Shown one piece after another: positions 46,262 to 55,927 of a stretch of 64,000 nt of DNA. Source of the stretch: Pontibacter sp. HSC-36F09 (GTDB taxonomy: Bacteria; Bacteroidota; Bacteroidia; Cytophagales; Hymenobacteraceae); assembly GCF_024171605.1 (NCBI RefSeq), contig NZ_JALKAA010000006.1:124001-188000 (forward strand), in the 5' to 3' direction. The notes beneath the pieces are model-generated. The model was not told where the DNA came from, did no database searches, and was given only the letters and a program-made list of their open reading frames with translations. The first letter of the stretch is position 1. Every line of letters begins with the position of its first letter. A program made the position numbers and the translations under genes.

Positions 46262-47737
46262 ATGGAAAACCTAATCAGTTTGGTGAACGACATCGTCTGG
46301 AGCAATGCACTTATCGTACTTTGCCTAGGGGCAGGTGTATACTTCTCCTTCGCTACCAAATTTCTGCAGATCCGCTATATCGGCGAAATGCTGCGCCTGC
46401 TTTTTCAGGGGGAATCCTCGAACAAAGGCATCAGTTCTTTTCAGGCTTTTACAGTAGCCATTGCCGGTCGTGTAGGCACGGGTAACATTGCCGGTGTTGC
46501 CACGGCCATTGCGATGGGCGGACCAGGTGCCGTTTTCTGGATGTGGGTGATCGCCTTCCTGGGCAGTTCTTCTGCCTTTATAGAGGCCACGCTGGGCCAG
46601 ATCTATAAGCAGGTAAAAGACGGCCAGTACAGAGGTGGCCCGGCCTATTACATCGAAAAAGGACTTGGCGTAAAATGGTATGCCGTGCTGTTTGCCGTGG
46701 CTACCATTATCAGTATGGCCCTGTTCCTGCCGGGCGTGCAGAGCAACAGCATCGCATCAGGTATAAGCAATGCCTTTCAGGTACCGGTGGCATATACGGG
46801 TGGTGCCGTTACCCTGCTGCTTGCTCTTATCATTATTGGTGGTGTGAAGCGCATCGGCAACGTGGCACAGATCGTCGTACCGTTTATGGCGGGTGCTTAC
46901 ATCCTGATGGCGGTGGTCATCATTCTGATGAACATTTCGGAGGTTCCGGCCATATTTGGTCTCATCTTCAGTTCCGCATTTGACCTGGAGCCCGCTTTTG
47001 CCGGTGTGTTTGGCATGGCCATCGCGTGGGGTGTGAAACGAGGCATCTACTCTAACGAAGCAGGCCAGGGTACTGCACCACATGCTGCTGCAGCCGCCGA
47101 AGTGAGCCATCCTGCCAAGCAGGGCTTAGTGCAAGCCTTTTCTGTTTACGTCGATACGCTTTTCGTTTGTTCAGCTACGGCCTTCATGATCCTGTTTACA
47201 GGGCAGTATAATGTGGCAAACCCGGAAGGGGGCTTTCTAGTGGAGAACCTGCCGGGCGTGCCGTACGGGCCAGAGTATACGCAGCTGGCAGTAAGCACAC
47301 ACTTCCCTGCCCTGGGTAGCGGTTTTGTTGCTATTTCGCTGTTCTTCTTCGCTTTTACCACCATCATGGCCTATTACTACATTGCTGAAACCAACCTGAG
47401 CTACCTGAACACCAAAAACAGAAAATGGATGCTTTGGGCGCTTCGCCTGCTGATACTCGCCGCCACCTTCTACGGCTCGGTAAAGACGGCAGAATCGGCC
47501 TGGACGCTGGGCGATATCGGGGTGGGTATTATGGCGTGGCTGAACATAATTGCCATTTTCCTGCTACGCAAGCCTGCCTTACGCACCCTGCAGGATTACC
47601 TGGCGCAGCGCAAAGCCGGCCTCGACCCGACTTTTGACCCGGAGAAACTAGGTATAAAGAACGCCGGAGACTGGAATAAATCGATAGGTATTGACGAGCA
47701 GGAAGAGCCAGATCAAAAAGAACTCAAAGCAGTTTAG
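46262..47737 (+). CDS. Sodium:alanine/glycine symporter (AGCS family)
   Basis: The 491-aa protein has ten or eleven membrane helices. AGCS signatures are present: FAVAIAGRVGTGNIAGVATAIA-like segment at about 65-85 (FQAFTVAIAGRVGTGNIAGV), GGPGAVFWMWVIAFLGSSSAFIEATL and KRGIYSNEAGQGTAPHAAAAAE. It takes up alanine or glycine with sodium. A 25-residue acidic and Lys-rich tail ends the protein. It has its own terminator. Confidence 0.95.
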   Translation: MENLISLVNDIVWSNALIVLCLGAGVYFSFATKFLQIRYIGEMLRLLFQGESSNKGISSFQAFTVAIAGRVGTGNIAGVATAIAMGGPGAVFWMWVIAFLGSSSAFIEATLGQIYKQVKDGQYRGGPAYYIEKGLGVKWYAVLFAVATIISMALFLPGVQSNSIASGISNAFQVPVAYTGGAVTLLLALIIIGGVKRIGNVAQIVVPFMAGAYILMAVVIILMNISEVPAIFGLIFSSAFDLEPAFAGVFGMAIAWGVKRGIYSNEAGQGTAPHAAAAAEVSHPAKQGLVQAFSVYVDTLFVCSATAFMILFTGQYNVANPEGGFLVENLPGVPYGPEYTQLAVSTHFPALGSGFVAISLFFFAFTTIMAYYYIAETNLSYLNTKNRKWMLWALRLLILAATFYGSVKTAESAWTLGDIGVGIMAWLNIIAIFLLRKPALRTLQDYLAQRKAGLDPTFDPEKLGIKNAGDWNKSIGIDEQEEPDQKELKAV

Positions 47738-47760
47738 CTGCGCAAATAGGTGTTATATAA

Positions 47761-47798
47761 AACAAAAGAGACGCTGCAATCGCGTCTCTTTTGTTTTT
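47761..47798. terminator. Terminator after the symporter gene
   Basis: AACAAAAGAGACGC and GCGTCTCTTTTGTT are perfect partners around 7 nt; T-rich on the plus strand. It can also serve hrpB on the minus strand. Confidence 0.85.
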
Positions 47799-47880
47799 AT
47801 GGTATGCCGTTTCTTGCTCAGAGATTACGCCCTTGAGGGGCCCACGGGGGTGTAATCATGAACAGACTATCTTCCTTCAA

Positions 47881-50337
47881 TCACTGAGCGGTTCGCTCCC
47901 ACTCCACCTCCGGAAACACCACTTCCAGTTGCCGTTTGATCACCCGATAATTCCCTTTCCAAAAACTGGCCAGGTCCGATACGGTCGTGATGGGCTTGAG
48001 CTCCGGGCTGAGCAGGGCCAGTTCTACCGTCATCTCGCCATCATCCACGGTCGGGCTTTCTTCCCAGTCCAGCACATCCTGCAGCCGGATCTCCAGCTTG
48101 GGCTGACTGCCGTCTGGTTGGTAAGTGAGGTCTGTACCTGATCCATCCGGCAAGGTGATACTAGACGGAGCCAGCACTTCCAAACGGGCACGCTGCTCAT
48201 CATTCAGGTATTTCGCTTCGAGTATCGGCAAAAGCTCCAATTCCATCAGTTCATCAGGGTGCTCAATATCGAAAAGGTAGGACTTCAACCAATCCCAGTT
48301 TGTCATGAGCAAGGTGCTGGTGCTCACGTCAGGCCAGAACTCGGAGGGGCGCCATTTGCGCAGGCTCAGCACACGGTTTTGCCACTGCCTTACTTCGTAG
48401 TTAAAGTCCAGCAGGTGCTCGCCTTCGTGCTTGATAGCTTCGGACATGGCAGGTACGCGGTGCTTTTCGTCGGGAGTTGGCAGTGGTTTGCTTTGTAGCA
48501 CGATGCTGCCGATACGAGTGTCCATGGAGGCGGTAAGTTCGCCGTCGTTCAGGTCCCAGTGGTAACTTTCCTGCTGCTTCACAAGCGGAGCCAGATCGCG
48601 CGGGTTGAGCGGCGAGGCCAGGAAAATGCGGCCCGGATTGTCACCGGTGCCGGCGTGCAGGTGCGCGATGGCCAGCCAGGGCTCGTGCGCCAGATCATCG
48701 CGGTGGCCGGCAGACGCGTATTGGCCGCTCGCCAACTGGAACTGTGCGTTATTGCCGGGGCGGGCGTAGGCGATGCGCTCCGGGTAGCAATGCGTGAGCA
48801 GCACACCGGTTTCGTAATCGTCGAAAGCACCGTTCTCGGGTTCTATGCTGAACAGCGAGCGGTACGAGCGGGCGACTTTCTCGATCTTGCCAAATTTCTT
48901 ACCCTGCCCCTGCTCTTTTCTATACCTCCGGAGAGCTTCTATTCTCAGGTTGATATCTATACCTGCATTTCGGTCCAGCGGGTCGCGCTCTTCCAGGATG
49001 GCGGCAATGTCACTGGCCAGTGCCACCTGGTCGGTTTCCTCGGCTTTGAGCAGCATGTGCGCGATACGCGGGTGGCAGGGCAGCGCGTGCATTTTCTTGC
49101 CGTGCTCCGTAATGCGGCCATGCTCCAGCGCCTGCAGCTGGTGGAGCATCTCGGTGGCGTATTGCAAGGCAGCGCGTGGCGGCGGGTTCAGCCAGGTCAG
49201 ACCACGAATGTCCGTGATGCCCCACTGCGCCATGTCGAGCACGAGCGAGGACAAATCGGCTTCCATAATCTCGGGGGTGCGGTGCGGGGCCATGCGCTCA
49301 TGCGTGGTTTTGCTCCACATGCGGTAGGCTTTGCCCGGACCCAGACGACCGGCACGGCCGGCACGCTGATCGGCAGCGTCTTTGGAGATGCGCACCGTTT
49401 CGAGTCGGGACAAGCCGGACTTCGGGTCGAAGCGGGAGGTTTTGCCGAAGCCCGTATCTACCACCACCGAAATGCCTTCTATCGTCAAACTGGTCTCGGC
49501 GATACTGGTGGCCAGCACCACTTTGCGTTTGCCGTCGCGGTCGGGCATGATGGCGGCGTACTGCTTGCCGAAGGGCAGCATCCCGAACAGCGGGTGTATT
49601 CTAAAATCGCGCAACTGGCGGCGCAGGAATTCTTCTACTTTGCGGATATCATTTTCGCCGGGCAGGAACACCAGGATATCGCCTTCCTGCTCCTTAGCCG
49701 CCTGCACCACCACCTTGGCTGTCATTTCGGGCAGCATGCGGTCATCGGCGTCGCCGGTATAAAAAGTTTCGATGGGGTACTGTCGCCCCATGCTTTGCGC
49801 CACCGGGGCCTTGAGCAGGCTCGTGAGCTGCGGCATATCCAGGGTGGCCGACATCACCATAATGCGCAAATCCGGGCGAAGCGCCTGCTGCGCCTCCCGG
49901 CTCAAGGCCATGGCCACATCGGCATGAATGCTGCGCTCATGAAATTCATCAAAGATCACGATGCCTATACCTATGAGCGAGCGGTCGCTGTGGATCATGC
50001 GGGTGAGGATGCCTTCGGTCACCACCTCAATGCGGGTCTTGTCGGAAATGCGCGTCTCGAAACGGATGCGATAACCGACGGTCTGGCCTACCTCCTCGCC
50101 CAACAGCTGCGCCAGGCGCTCGGCAATGGTTTTGGCCGCCAGGCGCCGGGGCTCCAGCATAATGATCTTCTGATCTTTCAGCCAGGGCTCGTCGAGTATC
50201 GCCAGCGGCAGCAAGGTGCTTTTACCGGCTCCCGGAGGTGCGTTTACGATCAGCGTGTTCTGTGCTGACAGGTGTTCTCTGACGGCAGGTATAATTTCCC
50301 GAACAGGGAGGTCTATGGAAAATGGATTGAAAGGCAA
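47881..50337 (-). CDS. hrpB: ATP-dependent helicase HrpB
   Basis: The 818-aa DExH-box helicase starts MPFNPFSIDLPVREIIPAVR. Motifs are PPGAGKSTLLP (Walker A), DEFHERSIHAD (motif II), VMSATLD (III), and QRAGRAGRLGPGKAYRMW (VI), followed by the HrpB-specific C-terminal domain. It is an RNA helicase-like protein of unsettled function. It stands alone; a TAAATTTG box lies about 52 nt upstream (50389-50396). Fragments of a second copy of its 5' end occur at 51779-51835 and 55928-56011. Confidence 0.96.
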   Translation of the reverse strand: MPFNPFSIDLPVREIIPAVREHLSAQNTLIVNAPPGAGKSTLLPLAILDEPWLKDQKIIMLEPRRLAAKTIAERLAQLLGEEVGQTVGYRIRFETRISDKTRIEVVTEGILTRMIHSDRSLIGIGIVIFDEFHERSIHADVAMALSREAQQALRPDLRIMVMSATLDMPQLTSLLKAPVAQSMGRQYPIETFYTGDADDRMLPEMTAKVVVQAAKEQEGDILVFLPGENDIRKVEEFLRRQLRDFRIHPLFGMLPFGKQYAAIMPDRDGKRKVVLATSIAETSLTIEGISVVVDTGFGKTSRFDPKSGLSRLETVRISKDAADQRAGRAGRLGPGKAYRMWSKTTHERMAPHRTPEIMEADLSSLVLDMAQWGITDIRGLTWLNPPPRAALQYATEMLHQLQALEHGRITEHGKKMHALPCHPRIAHMLLKAEETDQVALASDIAAILEERDPLDRNAGIDINLRIEALRRYRKEQGQGKKFGKIEKVARSYRSLFSIEPENGAFDDYETGVLLTHCYPERIAYARPGNNAQFQLASGQYASAGHRDDLAHEPWLAIAHLHAGTGDNPGRIFLASPLNPRDLAPLVKQQESYHWDLNDGELTASMDTRIGSIVLQSKPLPTPDEKHRVPAMSEAIKHEGEHLLDFNYEVRQWQNRVLSLRKWRPSEFWPDVSTSTLLMTNWDWLKSYLFDIEHPDELMELELLPILEAKYLNDEQRARLEVLAPSSITLPDGSGTDLTYQPDGSQPKLEIRLQDVLDWEESPTVDDGEMTVELALLSPELKPITTVSDLASFWKGNYRVIKRQLEVVFPEVEWERTAQ

Positions 50338-50814
50338 AAGTTAAGCTTTAAGTAAACTATAATGGAGGTATACGTTGGTACCTGTCCGCAAATTTACGCA
50401 ATGTTAGCCGAGATTGTATAACGCGTGTATTTACGCTGGCAGGCAGCAGCGTAAACTATGGATTTTCAACTAGAACTTTCTGCCTTCCCTTTTAAATTAT
50501 AATACCCTATACATTTACAACTCACTTACAGGTATAAGCCTTTTAGACTATTTTAATAAGCGCCTTTTCAAACCATCATTCCGGTAGCTGTTTTTATGAT
50601 TTTCACCGCTAACCTACTTCCTCCTTCCCTGCCTTAACTAACAAAATAGTGACACTCACTTCTTATCAAATAAATAATTAAATTTTATCTGGTTATAATT
50701 ATAAATAAATCGTATCATTTTCTATAGCTTCTATTCTGGCAAGCATGCCCCTACATTCCGTCCGACAAGTTTTATTCATACAATTCATATCATATACCAT
50801 TTAAATCTATCTCC
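50338..50814. other. AT-rich intergenic region between divergent genes
   Basis: It holds the hrpB -7 box (50389-50396, minus) and about 400 nt of AT-rich upstream DNA of the metzincin gene. I see no ORF or strong hairpin. Confidence 0.5.
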
Positions 50815-51711
50815 ATGAAACAACTTAAACCATTTCTATCAGTCATACTGGTAACTGTCCTGGCTTTTTCCTGTCAGGATCAGCTTCAGGAAGAAGAGAT
50901 AGCGCCTCAGGCCGCTTCTTTAGAAAATATGGTGCAGACCAATACCCGGCATGGAAAATACATGCTGTACAAAGCCGAGTACATCACTTCCGGCGAGGGT
51001 AAAGAAGTGGGTAATGTGGTTTACTTCAACCATCGGGGCAACAAGCAGCTTGATGAGGACTTCGTAGAGGATTACAGTGAAGACGGCACCAGCGACATCA
51101 GCTACTATGTCGATAACAACAGGCATTCTGAGGATTTGTCGGCTGACATTACAGAAGCTGCTATCGACAGAGCCATGGATACCTGGGACGACGCAACCTG
51201 CTCCGATCTAGGTATGACCAAATTGCCTTATGATGGCCGCTCAACCGGTTTCATCGCTGAGTTGTTTGGCTACGGCGGTAGTTATGCCTATGTAGCTGAT
51301 ATTGTGCACGCCGGCTGGCTTCCGGGAGAATTCTTTGATATGATTATACCTGGAGGAAGTACAGGCGTTCTGGCCGTAACTTTCACGCTCATCTATGTAG
51401 ATGCAGAAGGAAACCCCACAGACATGGATGGCAATGGAAAAGCGGACGTTGCCTGGAGGGAAATTTACCACAATGATGCCTTCACCTGGAATGATGGCTA
51501 TACCTATGATGTGGAGACGATCGCTTTGCATGAGGCCGGACATGGCTTAAGCCAGAACCATTTCGGAACAGCATTTACAACCCTGAAGAATGGCAAGCTG
51601 CATTTTGCTCCACGTGCGGTGATGAATGCGGCCTATTCGCAGGTGCAAACCGAAATTTCAGGCACCGACCTGGCCGGCCATTGCAGCAATTGGGCCAACT
51701 GGGGTAAGTAA
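50815..51711 (+). CDS. Secreted metzincin-like zinc metalloprotease, lipoprotein
   Basis: The 298-aa protein has a signal peptide with lipobox LAFSC (Cys-20). The zinc site is HEAGHGLSQNH (residues 239-249, pattern HExxHxxxxxH), with the metzincin Met-turn in PRAVMNAA about 30 residues later. The usual Gly of the third turn is replaced by Ser. The N-terminal 100 residues have a RHGKYMLYKAEYITSGEG beta region. It likely degrades peptides or proteins outside the cell. It is monocistronic with a strong terminator. Confidence 0.82.
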   Translation: MKQLKPFLSVILVTVLAFSCQDQLQEEEIAPQAASLENMVQTNTRHGKYMLYKAEYITSGEGKEVGNVVYFNHRGNKQLDEDFVEDYSEDGTSDISYYVDNNRHSEDLSADITEAAIDRAMDTWDDATCSDLGMTKLPYDGRSTGFIAELFGYGGSYAYVADIVHAGWLPGEFFDMIIPGGSTGVLAVTFTLIYVDAEGNPTDMDGNGKADVAWREIYHNDAFTWNDGYTYDVETIALHEAGHGLSQNHFGTAFTTLKNGKLHFAPRAVMNAAYSQVQTEISGTDLAGHCSNWANWGK

Positions 51712-51730
51712 AGACGAAAGCACGCTAGCA

Positions 51731-51772
51731 AAAAAGGAGCCCTTCCAATATCATGGAAGGGCTCCTTTTTTT
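51731..51772 (+). terminator. Terminator after the metalloprotease gene
   Basis: The arms AAAAAGGAGCCCTTCCA and TGGAAGGGCTCCTTTTT are perfect over 17 bp with a 6-nt loop. Confidence 0.9.
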
Positions 51773-51778
51773 CATTAG

Positions 51779-51835
51779 CTATACCTGTAGGCAATACTTT
51801 ACAATCAGCGTGTTTTGTGCCGAAATGTGTTCCTT
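51779..51835 (-). pseudogene. Fragment of an hrpB 5' end (residues about 20-31)
   Basis: The minus strand reads KEHISAQNTLIVK, then diverges to a stop. hrpB itself has REHLSAQNTLIVN at residues 20-32. Nucleotide identity continues only over this block (for example AACACGCTGAT). It is a short relic of a second hrpB copy between the protease and the next lipoprotein gene. Confidence 0.6.
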
Positions 51836-51854
51836 ATACAGAAATTCCCCATCC

Positions 51855-52646
51855 TTAGTGACAGCTGTAGGTATAGCGGAAATTCTCGATCATACCAGTA
51901 TCGAAATCAGACTTGATCATGGTGGCCGGGTAACCCTGGCTGGTGTAGGTATAGGTCGCGTTATACTTTGGCATGTCATCGTAAGGCTCTGAAGTATTAT
52001 ACCCCAGCAGGTTGTGCGCTGATGGCGGCTGCAAAGGCTGGAAGAAGGTATAGGCCTGCTCCTGCGGATGTCGCTTCTTGTCGTCGTACCGCAATGTGAT
52101 GTTCACCTCCCGTTGCGGGTCGTAAGAAAAGTATTGAATGGTAGTCGGATCACCGTTGCTATAGGTATAGCGCCATGCTCCGTATAGGGTAGCTTTGCCA
52201 TTCTCAACATATAAGTAATGTGCCTCTTCCAGTTCGTTGCGGCTGTTGTAGATGAAGCTATAATAATCCCGCTCTTTCAGCACACCATTTTGCCCACGGT
52301 AGCTCCTGATTTGTCTGACCCGTTGGTTCTGCTCGTTATACTCGTTCAGATAAGTTTCACGGTTGCCGTTTACCTGCACCACCCGCCCTTTGCCGTCGTA
52401 GCTCATAGTGAACTTTTGCCAGGGTATACCTGCCGAGTCGGCGCTTACAGAGCTGAGCTGTCCCTGTGTGTTGTAGCTGTAGACAACCCTCTGCGTAAAG
52501 ACCGGCGGCTCCAGGCCAAACCTGGCCTCGTAGGTTATTTCCTGCAAATGGCAACCCTGCTCCGGCTCCGGGTCTTTGTCTTTATCAGTCGGACATCCCC
52601 ACAGCAGCAAAGCCAGTGGAAGCAATAAGAGTAAGCGTGTTTTCAT
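51855..52646 (-). CDS. YD-repeat-like lipoprotein, unknown function
   Basis: The 263-aa protein has signal peptide and lipobox ALLLWGC (Cys-18) followed by an acidic linker. The mature part has repeats of the YD/RHS type: VYSYNTQGQLSSV, MSYDGKGRVVQV, YNEQNQRV, IYNSRNELEEAHY and TYTYTSQGYPATM. Similar lipoproteins are frequent in Bacteroidota and of unknown use. It is likely on the periplasmic or outer surface. Confidence 0.78.
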   Translation of the reverse strand: MKTRLLLLLPLALLLWGCPTDKDKDPEPEQGCHLQEITYEARFGLEPPVFTQRVVYSYNTQGQLSSVSADSAGIPWQKFTMSYDGKGRVVQVNGNRETYLNEYNEQNQRVRQIRSYRGQNGVLKERDYYSFIYNSRNELEEAHYLYVENGKATLYGAWRYTYSNGDPTTIQYFSYDPQREVNITLRYDDKKRHPQEQAYTFFQPLQPPSAHNLLGYNTSEPYDDMPKYNATYTYTSQGYPATMIKSDFDTGMIENFRYTYSCH

Positions 52647-52727
52647 GCAGGGAAGATAAAGGAAAATTATGAAGACGCGCTAAGATTAGTACGCTACTGC
52701 GCCAAGCCGCTTTTCCCTCAGATTAGC

Positions 52728-55448
52728 TTAAGCTGGTAAGTAAACCCGAAAGGTGGTCCCAACGTTTTGCTTGCTCTCCACTTCTATCCTTCCGTCTGTG
52801 TTTTCCACTATCTTCTTGACCATGTAAAGCCCGATACCAGTGCCTTCCACATGGTCATGGAATCGTTTGAACATGGTAAAAAGGCCTTTTCTCTGACCGG
52901 GAGTCATGCCGAGCCCGTTATCGGCAAAAGTCAGCACATGGAGCTGGTCGTCTGTATGGCAACTGATCTGAACCCGGGGAATCCGATCAGCAGCGCGGTA
53001 CTTGATGGCGTTGGAGAGCAGGTTGTATACCACGCTCCGCATGTTCTTGCCGGAGATGCGGATTGCCGTGTGCGGCGCTACATTCGTTTCCAGCACAGCC
53101 TGGGTAGATTTTATCAGGGGCGCCAGGTCCAGGGTCACTTCTTTGATCACCTCCGCCACATCCACTAACTCGGCATTGAGTTCGTTCTGCTGCTGAAGCT
53201 TGGCCACCTCCGTCAGGCTGTCAATGGTCTTCTTAAAGCGTTCCACAGAGCCCTTCATCATATCCAGTATCAGCTGTGTATCACTTCTCTGCTCGCCTGT
53301 GGCAGTGTACCCTTGGGGCAGGAGCGCCAGCAGGCCTTCTATGTTGAGGATGGGAGCCTTCAGGTCGTGGGAGGCGGTATAAATAAAATTATCCAGGTCA
53401 TTGTTGATGCTGATCAGGTGCCGGTTGTTTACTTCCAATGCCTCCTGTTGTTCCTTCCCCTCGTGCACATCGGTGGCCGTTCCAAACCATGCTGTCACTT
53501 TGCCCTCACTGTCGCGTTGAGGAAGTGCGCGGCTCAGGTGCCAGCGATGGCTGCCGTCCCGCATCCGCAGCCTGTGCTCTATCTCATAGCGCTTACCCGT
53601 CTGCACAGCCTTGTCCCAGGCCTCTACCGTTGGCTGCTCATCCTCTTCAATAAGTATGCTCTCCCAGTGCCATGCACCATTTGGTAGCTGTCTGGCCCCC
53701 GAAAACTCAGATACCCTGTTGTTGTAGTAGGTCACTGTCCCGTCTGGTTCGGCGATCCAGACGATCTGTGGCATGGCGTCGGCCAGATTCTGCAGGTCCC
53801 GGGCGCTTTGCTCAATCTTTTTTCTGGCCTGTACCTGCTCTGTCACATCAAGCGCTACGTGTATAACGCCGGTCACTTCGTCTTCTTCCATCAGCGGTGT
53901 GTAAGACACATTTAAATAATGTGCTTCCAGTTCCCCGTTTTTCAACAAATTGACCAACACTTCATTTCCGGTTTTGGCCTTCCCTGTTTGCAGCACTTCC
54001 CGGACAATTCCCAGCACAGGCTGGTCCTTCACCTCTGGCAGCGCTTCCTCTAATTTCTTACCGTTCACCTCGTCTGCCGTCTCTTTGCCCATAATATGCA
54101 GCATGGGTTCATTCACATTCTCAAACACCATATCGCTGCTCCTCGTTAAGGCAATGGCGATAGGTGCCTGCTTGATCATATTCCGGAAACGTGATTCGCT
54201 TTCCGCTAATCGCCTTTGGGCTAGTACCTCTTCTGTAACATCCACGGCTGTGTGGTGGATGCCGTAAACTTCGCCTTCTTTGTTAAAAAGTGGTTTATAG
54301 GTAAAGTTGAAGTAAGCAGGCTGTAAGCGGCCATCTACTACCAGTTCCGCTCTTTCTTTAGTGCCAACATAGGTTTGCCCGGTTCTGAAAACTGTCTCCA
54401 ATAAGTCGGGGAATGGCTGGCCCTCTAACTCCGGCACTGCCTCGCGTAATGTTTTCCCTGCTATCGTGCTGTCTTTTCCCCAGTAACCCAGCATGATTTT
54501 GTTGGCATACTGTATTTTTATGTCCTTGTCCAGATAAAGTGCGGTGGCGATCGGGGCTTCTTCGATCAGGGTGCGATAACGGGATTCGCTTTCCTCGACC
54601 TTTCTGCGGGCCAGCACCTGCTCCGTGACGTCGTGCGCCACACTAAACACTCCGGCTGCTGCCGTATCGCCTGCATTGGCATAGTATGGCTGGTATACAA
54701 AATTGTAGTAGCAGAGCACTTCCTCCCCCTCCTTTATCAGTTTAACAGGAAACTCTGTCGCATAAAAAGGCTGGCCTGTTTCACGTACCTGGTCCAGCAA
54801 TTCAGGGAAACCCTGTGATGTGGTTTCCGGAAGGGATTCAAACAAAGGTTTGCCAATGATATCGGATGTTCTTCCCAGTATGGTGAGTATTTCCTCGTTT
54901 GCAAGCTCTACCCTATTCTCAGGGCCAGTAACAATGTAGACCGCCACAGGAGCCTGTATAAACAAGCTGTACTTTTTTTCAATCTCCCGCATGGCAGCAG
55001 CCTTTCTTTCTGCCATCACTTGCTCTGTGATCTCAGATGGAGCATGCAAAATATACAGCACGTTGCCCTCTGCATCCAGCACCGGCTTATTACTTGTTTT
55101 CCAATACCGCTCTTCAAATACGCCGTCTGCGTTTACCAAATCATAACTCAGCACCGGCATCTGGTCGGTCACTTTGTCTCTCAGTACTTTCGCAAGCGAA
55201 ACGCTTAAGTTGGAGGGACCCGTTGAGGAGGCATCTTCCGGGTTCTCAGGGTAAACCTCAAAGACACTCTTCCCAATTAATTCTTCCCTTTTCTGCCCCG
55301 TGATTTGCAACTGTTCGTCGCTCACGGCCAGTATGGTAAACAAGGGTGGATTGGGTTGCAGCAACAAAAAATTGCCTGGTAAGGTGTTAAAAACTATCTG
55401 AAAGTCTGTTGTGGGAACACGCCCTCCGGCAAAAATAGCTTGCTGCAT
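52728..55448 (-). CDS. PAS-domain sensor histidine kinase (paralogue 3)
   Basis: This soluble protein of about 906 aa (ATG at 55448; the frame is open to 55481) has five PAS domains; the second to fourth share ALPE[LV]..QP..G..REV..TG. The fifth is a PAS_3-type domain (IVWIAEPDGTVTYYNNRVSEFSGA, then WHLSRALPQRD). The kinase core has YTASHDLKAPILNIEGLLALL, VVYNLLSNAIKYR, FADNGLGMTPGQ and GTGIGLYMVKKIV. It belongs to the same family as the kinases at 33138 and 35426. No adjacent regulator. Confidence 0.92.
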   Translation of the reverse strand: MQQAIFAGGRVPTTDFQIVFNTLPGNFLLLQPNPPLFTILAVSDEQLQITGQKREELIGKSVFEVYPENPEDASSTGPSNLSVSLAKVLRDKVTDQMPVLSYDLVNADGVFEERYWKTSNKPVLDAEGNVLYILHAPSEITEQVMAERKAAAMREIEKKYSLFIQAPVAVYIVTGPENRVELANEEILTILGRTSDIIGKPLFESLPETTSQGFPELLDQVRETGQPFYATEFPVKLIKEGEEVLCYYNFVYQPYYANAGDTAAAGVFSVAHDVTEQVLARRKVEESESRYRTLIEEAPIATALYLDKDIKIQYANKIMLGYWGKDSTIAGKTLREAVPELEGQPFPDLLETVFRTGQTYVGTKERAELVVDGRLQPAYFNFTYKPLFNKEGEVYGIHHTAVDVTEEVLAQRRLAESESRFRNMIKQAPIAIALTRSSDMVFENVNEPMLHIMGKETADEVNGKKLEEALPEVKDQPVLGIVREVLQTGKAKTGNEVLVNLLKNGELEAHYLNVSYTPLMEEDEVTGVIHVALDVTEQVQARKKIEQSARDLQNLADAMPQIVWIAEPDGTVTYYNNRVSEFSGARQLPNGAWHWESILIEEDEQPTVEAWDKAVQTGKRYEIEHRLRMRDGSHRWHLSRALPQRDSEGKVTAWFGTATDVHEGKEQQEALEVNNRHLISINNDLDNFIYTASHDLKAPILNIEGLLALLPQGYTATGEQRSDTQLILDMMKGSVERFKKTIDSLTEVAKLQQQNELNAELVDVAEVIKEVTLDLAPLIKSTQAVLETNVAPHTAIRISGKNMRSVVYNLLSNAIKYRAADRIPRVQISCHTDDQLHVLTFADNGLGMTPGQRKGLFTMFKRFHDHVEGTGIGLYMVKKIVENTDGRIEVESKQNVGTTFRVYLPA

Positions 55449-55650
55449 GCAGTGTGTAATAAGTGATGTTGTAAGATACACAATTACGCAGCAAGATTAA
55501 TTCCGCATCGTTGCAATGTCAGTGTTAAGCCAGAAAATTTTAGAACAGACAAACTCCCCGGAAATGCCTATACCTCGGCCCCGTCACCTACATTTATTGG
55601 CTGACTCACAACGGACTGGTTGGCCAGAAAAACACCTCCGTCACGGTTCA

Positions 55651-55820
55651 GGATTAAGCGACAAAGGCATTACCGTCTCGCTCGTTACGGTCGAAAACGG
55701 GGGCTATACCTGGCCGGGCAGTGCGCCCTTTAACAGTGGTTACCCCTGGGCAACACGACCGCCGACATCGACATTAATGAAATGATGTGGAGCTTTTTTA
55801 GCAAAAACAGGAAGCGCTAA
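55651..55820 (+). pseudogene. C-terminal remnant of a PHB depolymerase-family esterase (LpqC-like)
   Basis: One frame reads GLSDKGITVSLVTVENGGYTWPG (compare the family's catalytic-His motif EGGGHTWPG, here His replaced by Tyr). After a frameshift near 55740 another frame gives LPLGNTTADIDINEMMWSFF and a stop, the usual end of these esterases (DIDANEVIWEFF). The N-terminal two thirds are absent. Confidence 0.65.
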
Positions 55821-55883
55821 GGTATAGGCAGGTATAGAAAAACAGCTACAGCAAGATTGAGAGAGTCGCTATACCTTGAAAAC

Positions 55884-55919
55884 AAAGCAGTCCCGGACGC
55901 GTCGTGTCGGGACTGCTTT
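55884..55919. terminator. Hairpin terminator
   Basis: AAAGCAGTCCCG and CGGGACTGCTTT pair perfectly. It sits between two gene remnants. Confidence 0.65.
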
Positions 55920-55927
55920 ACCGTTTG

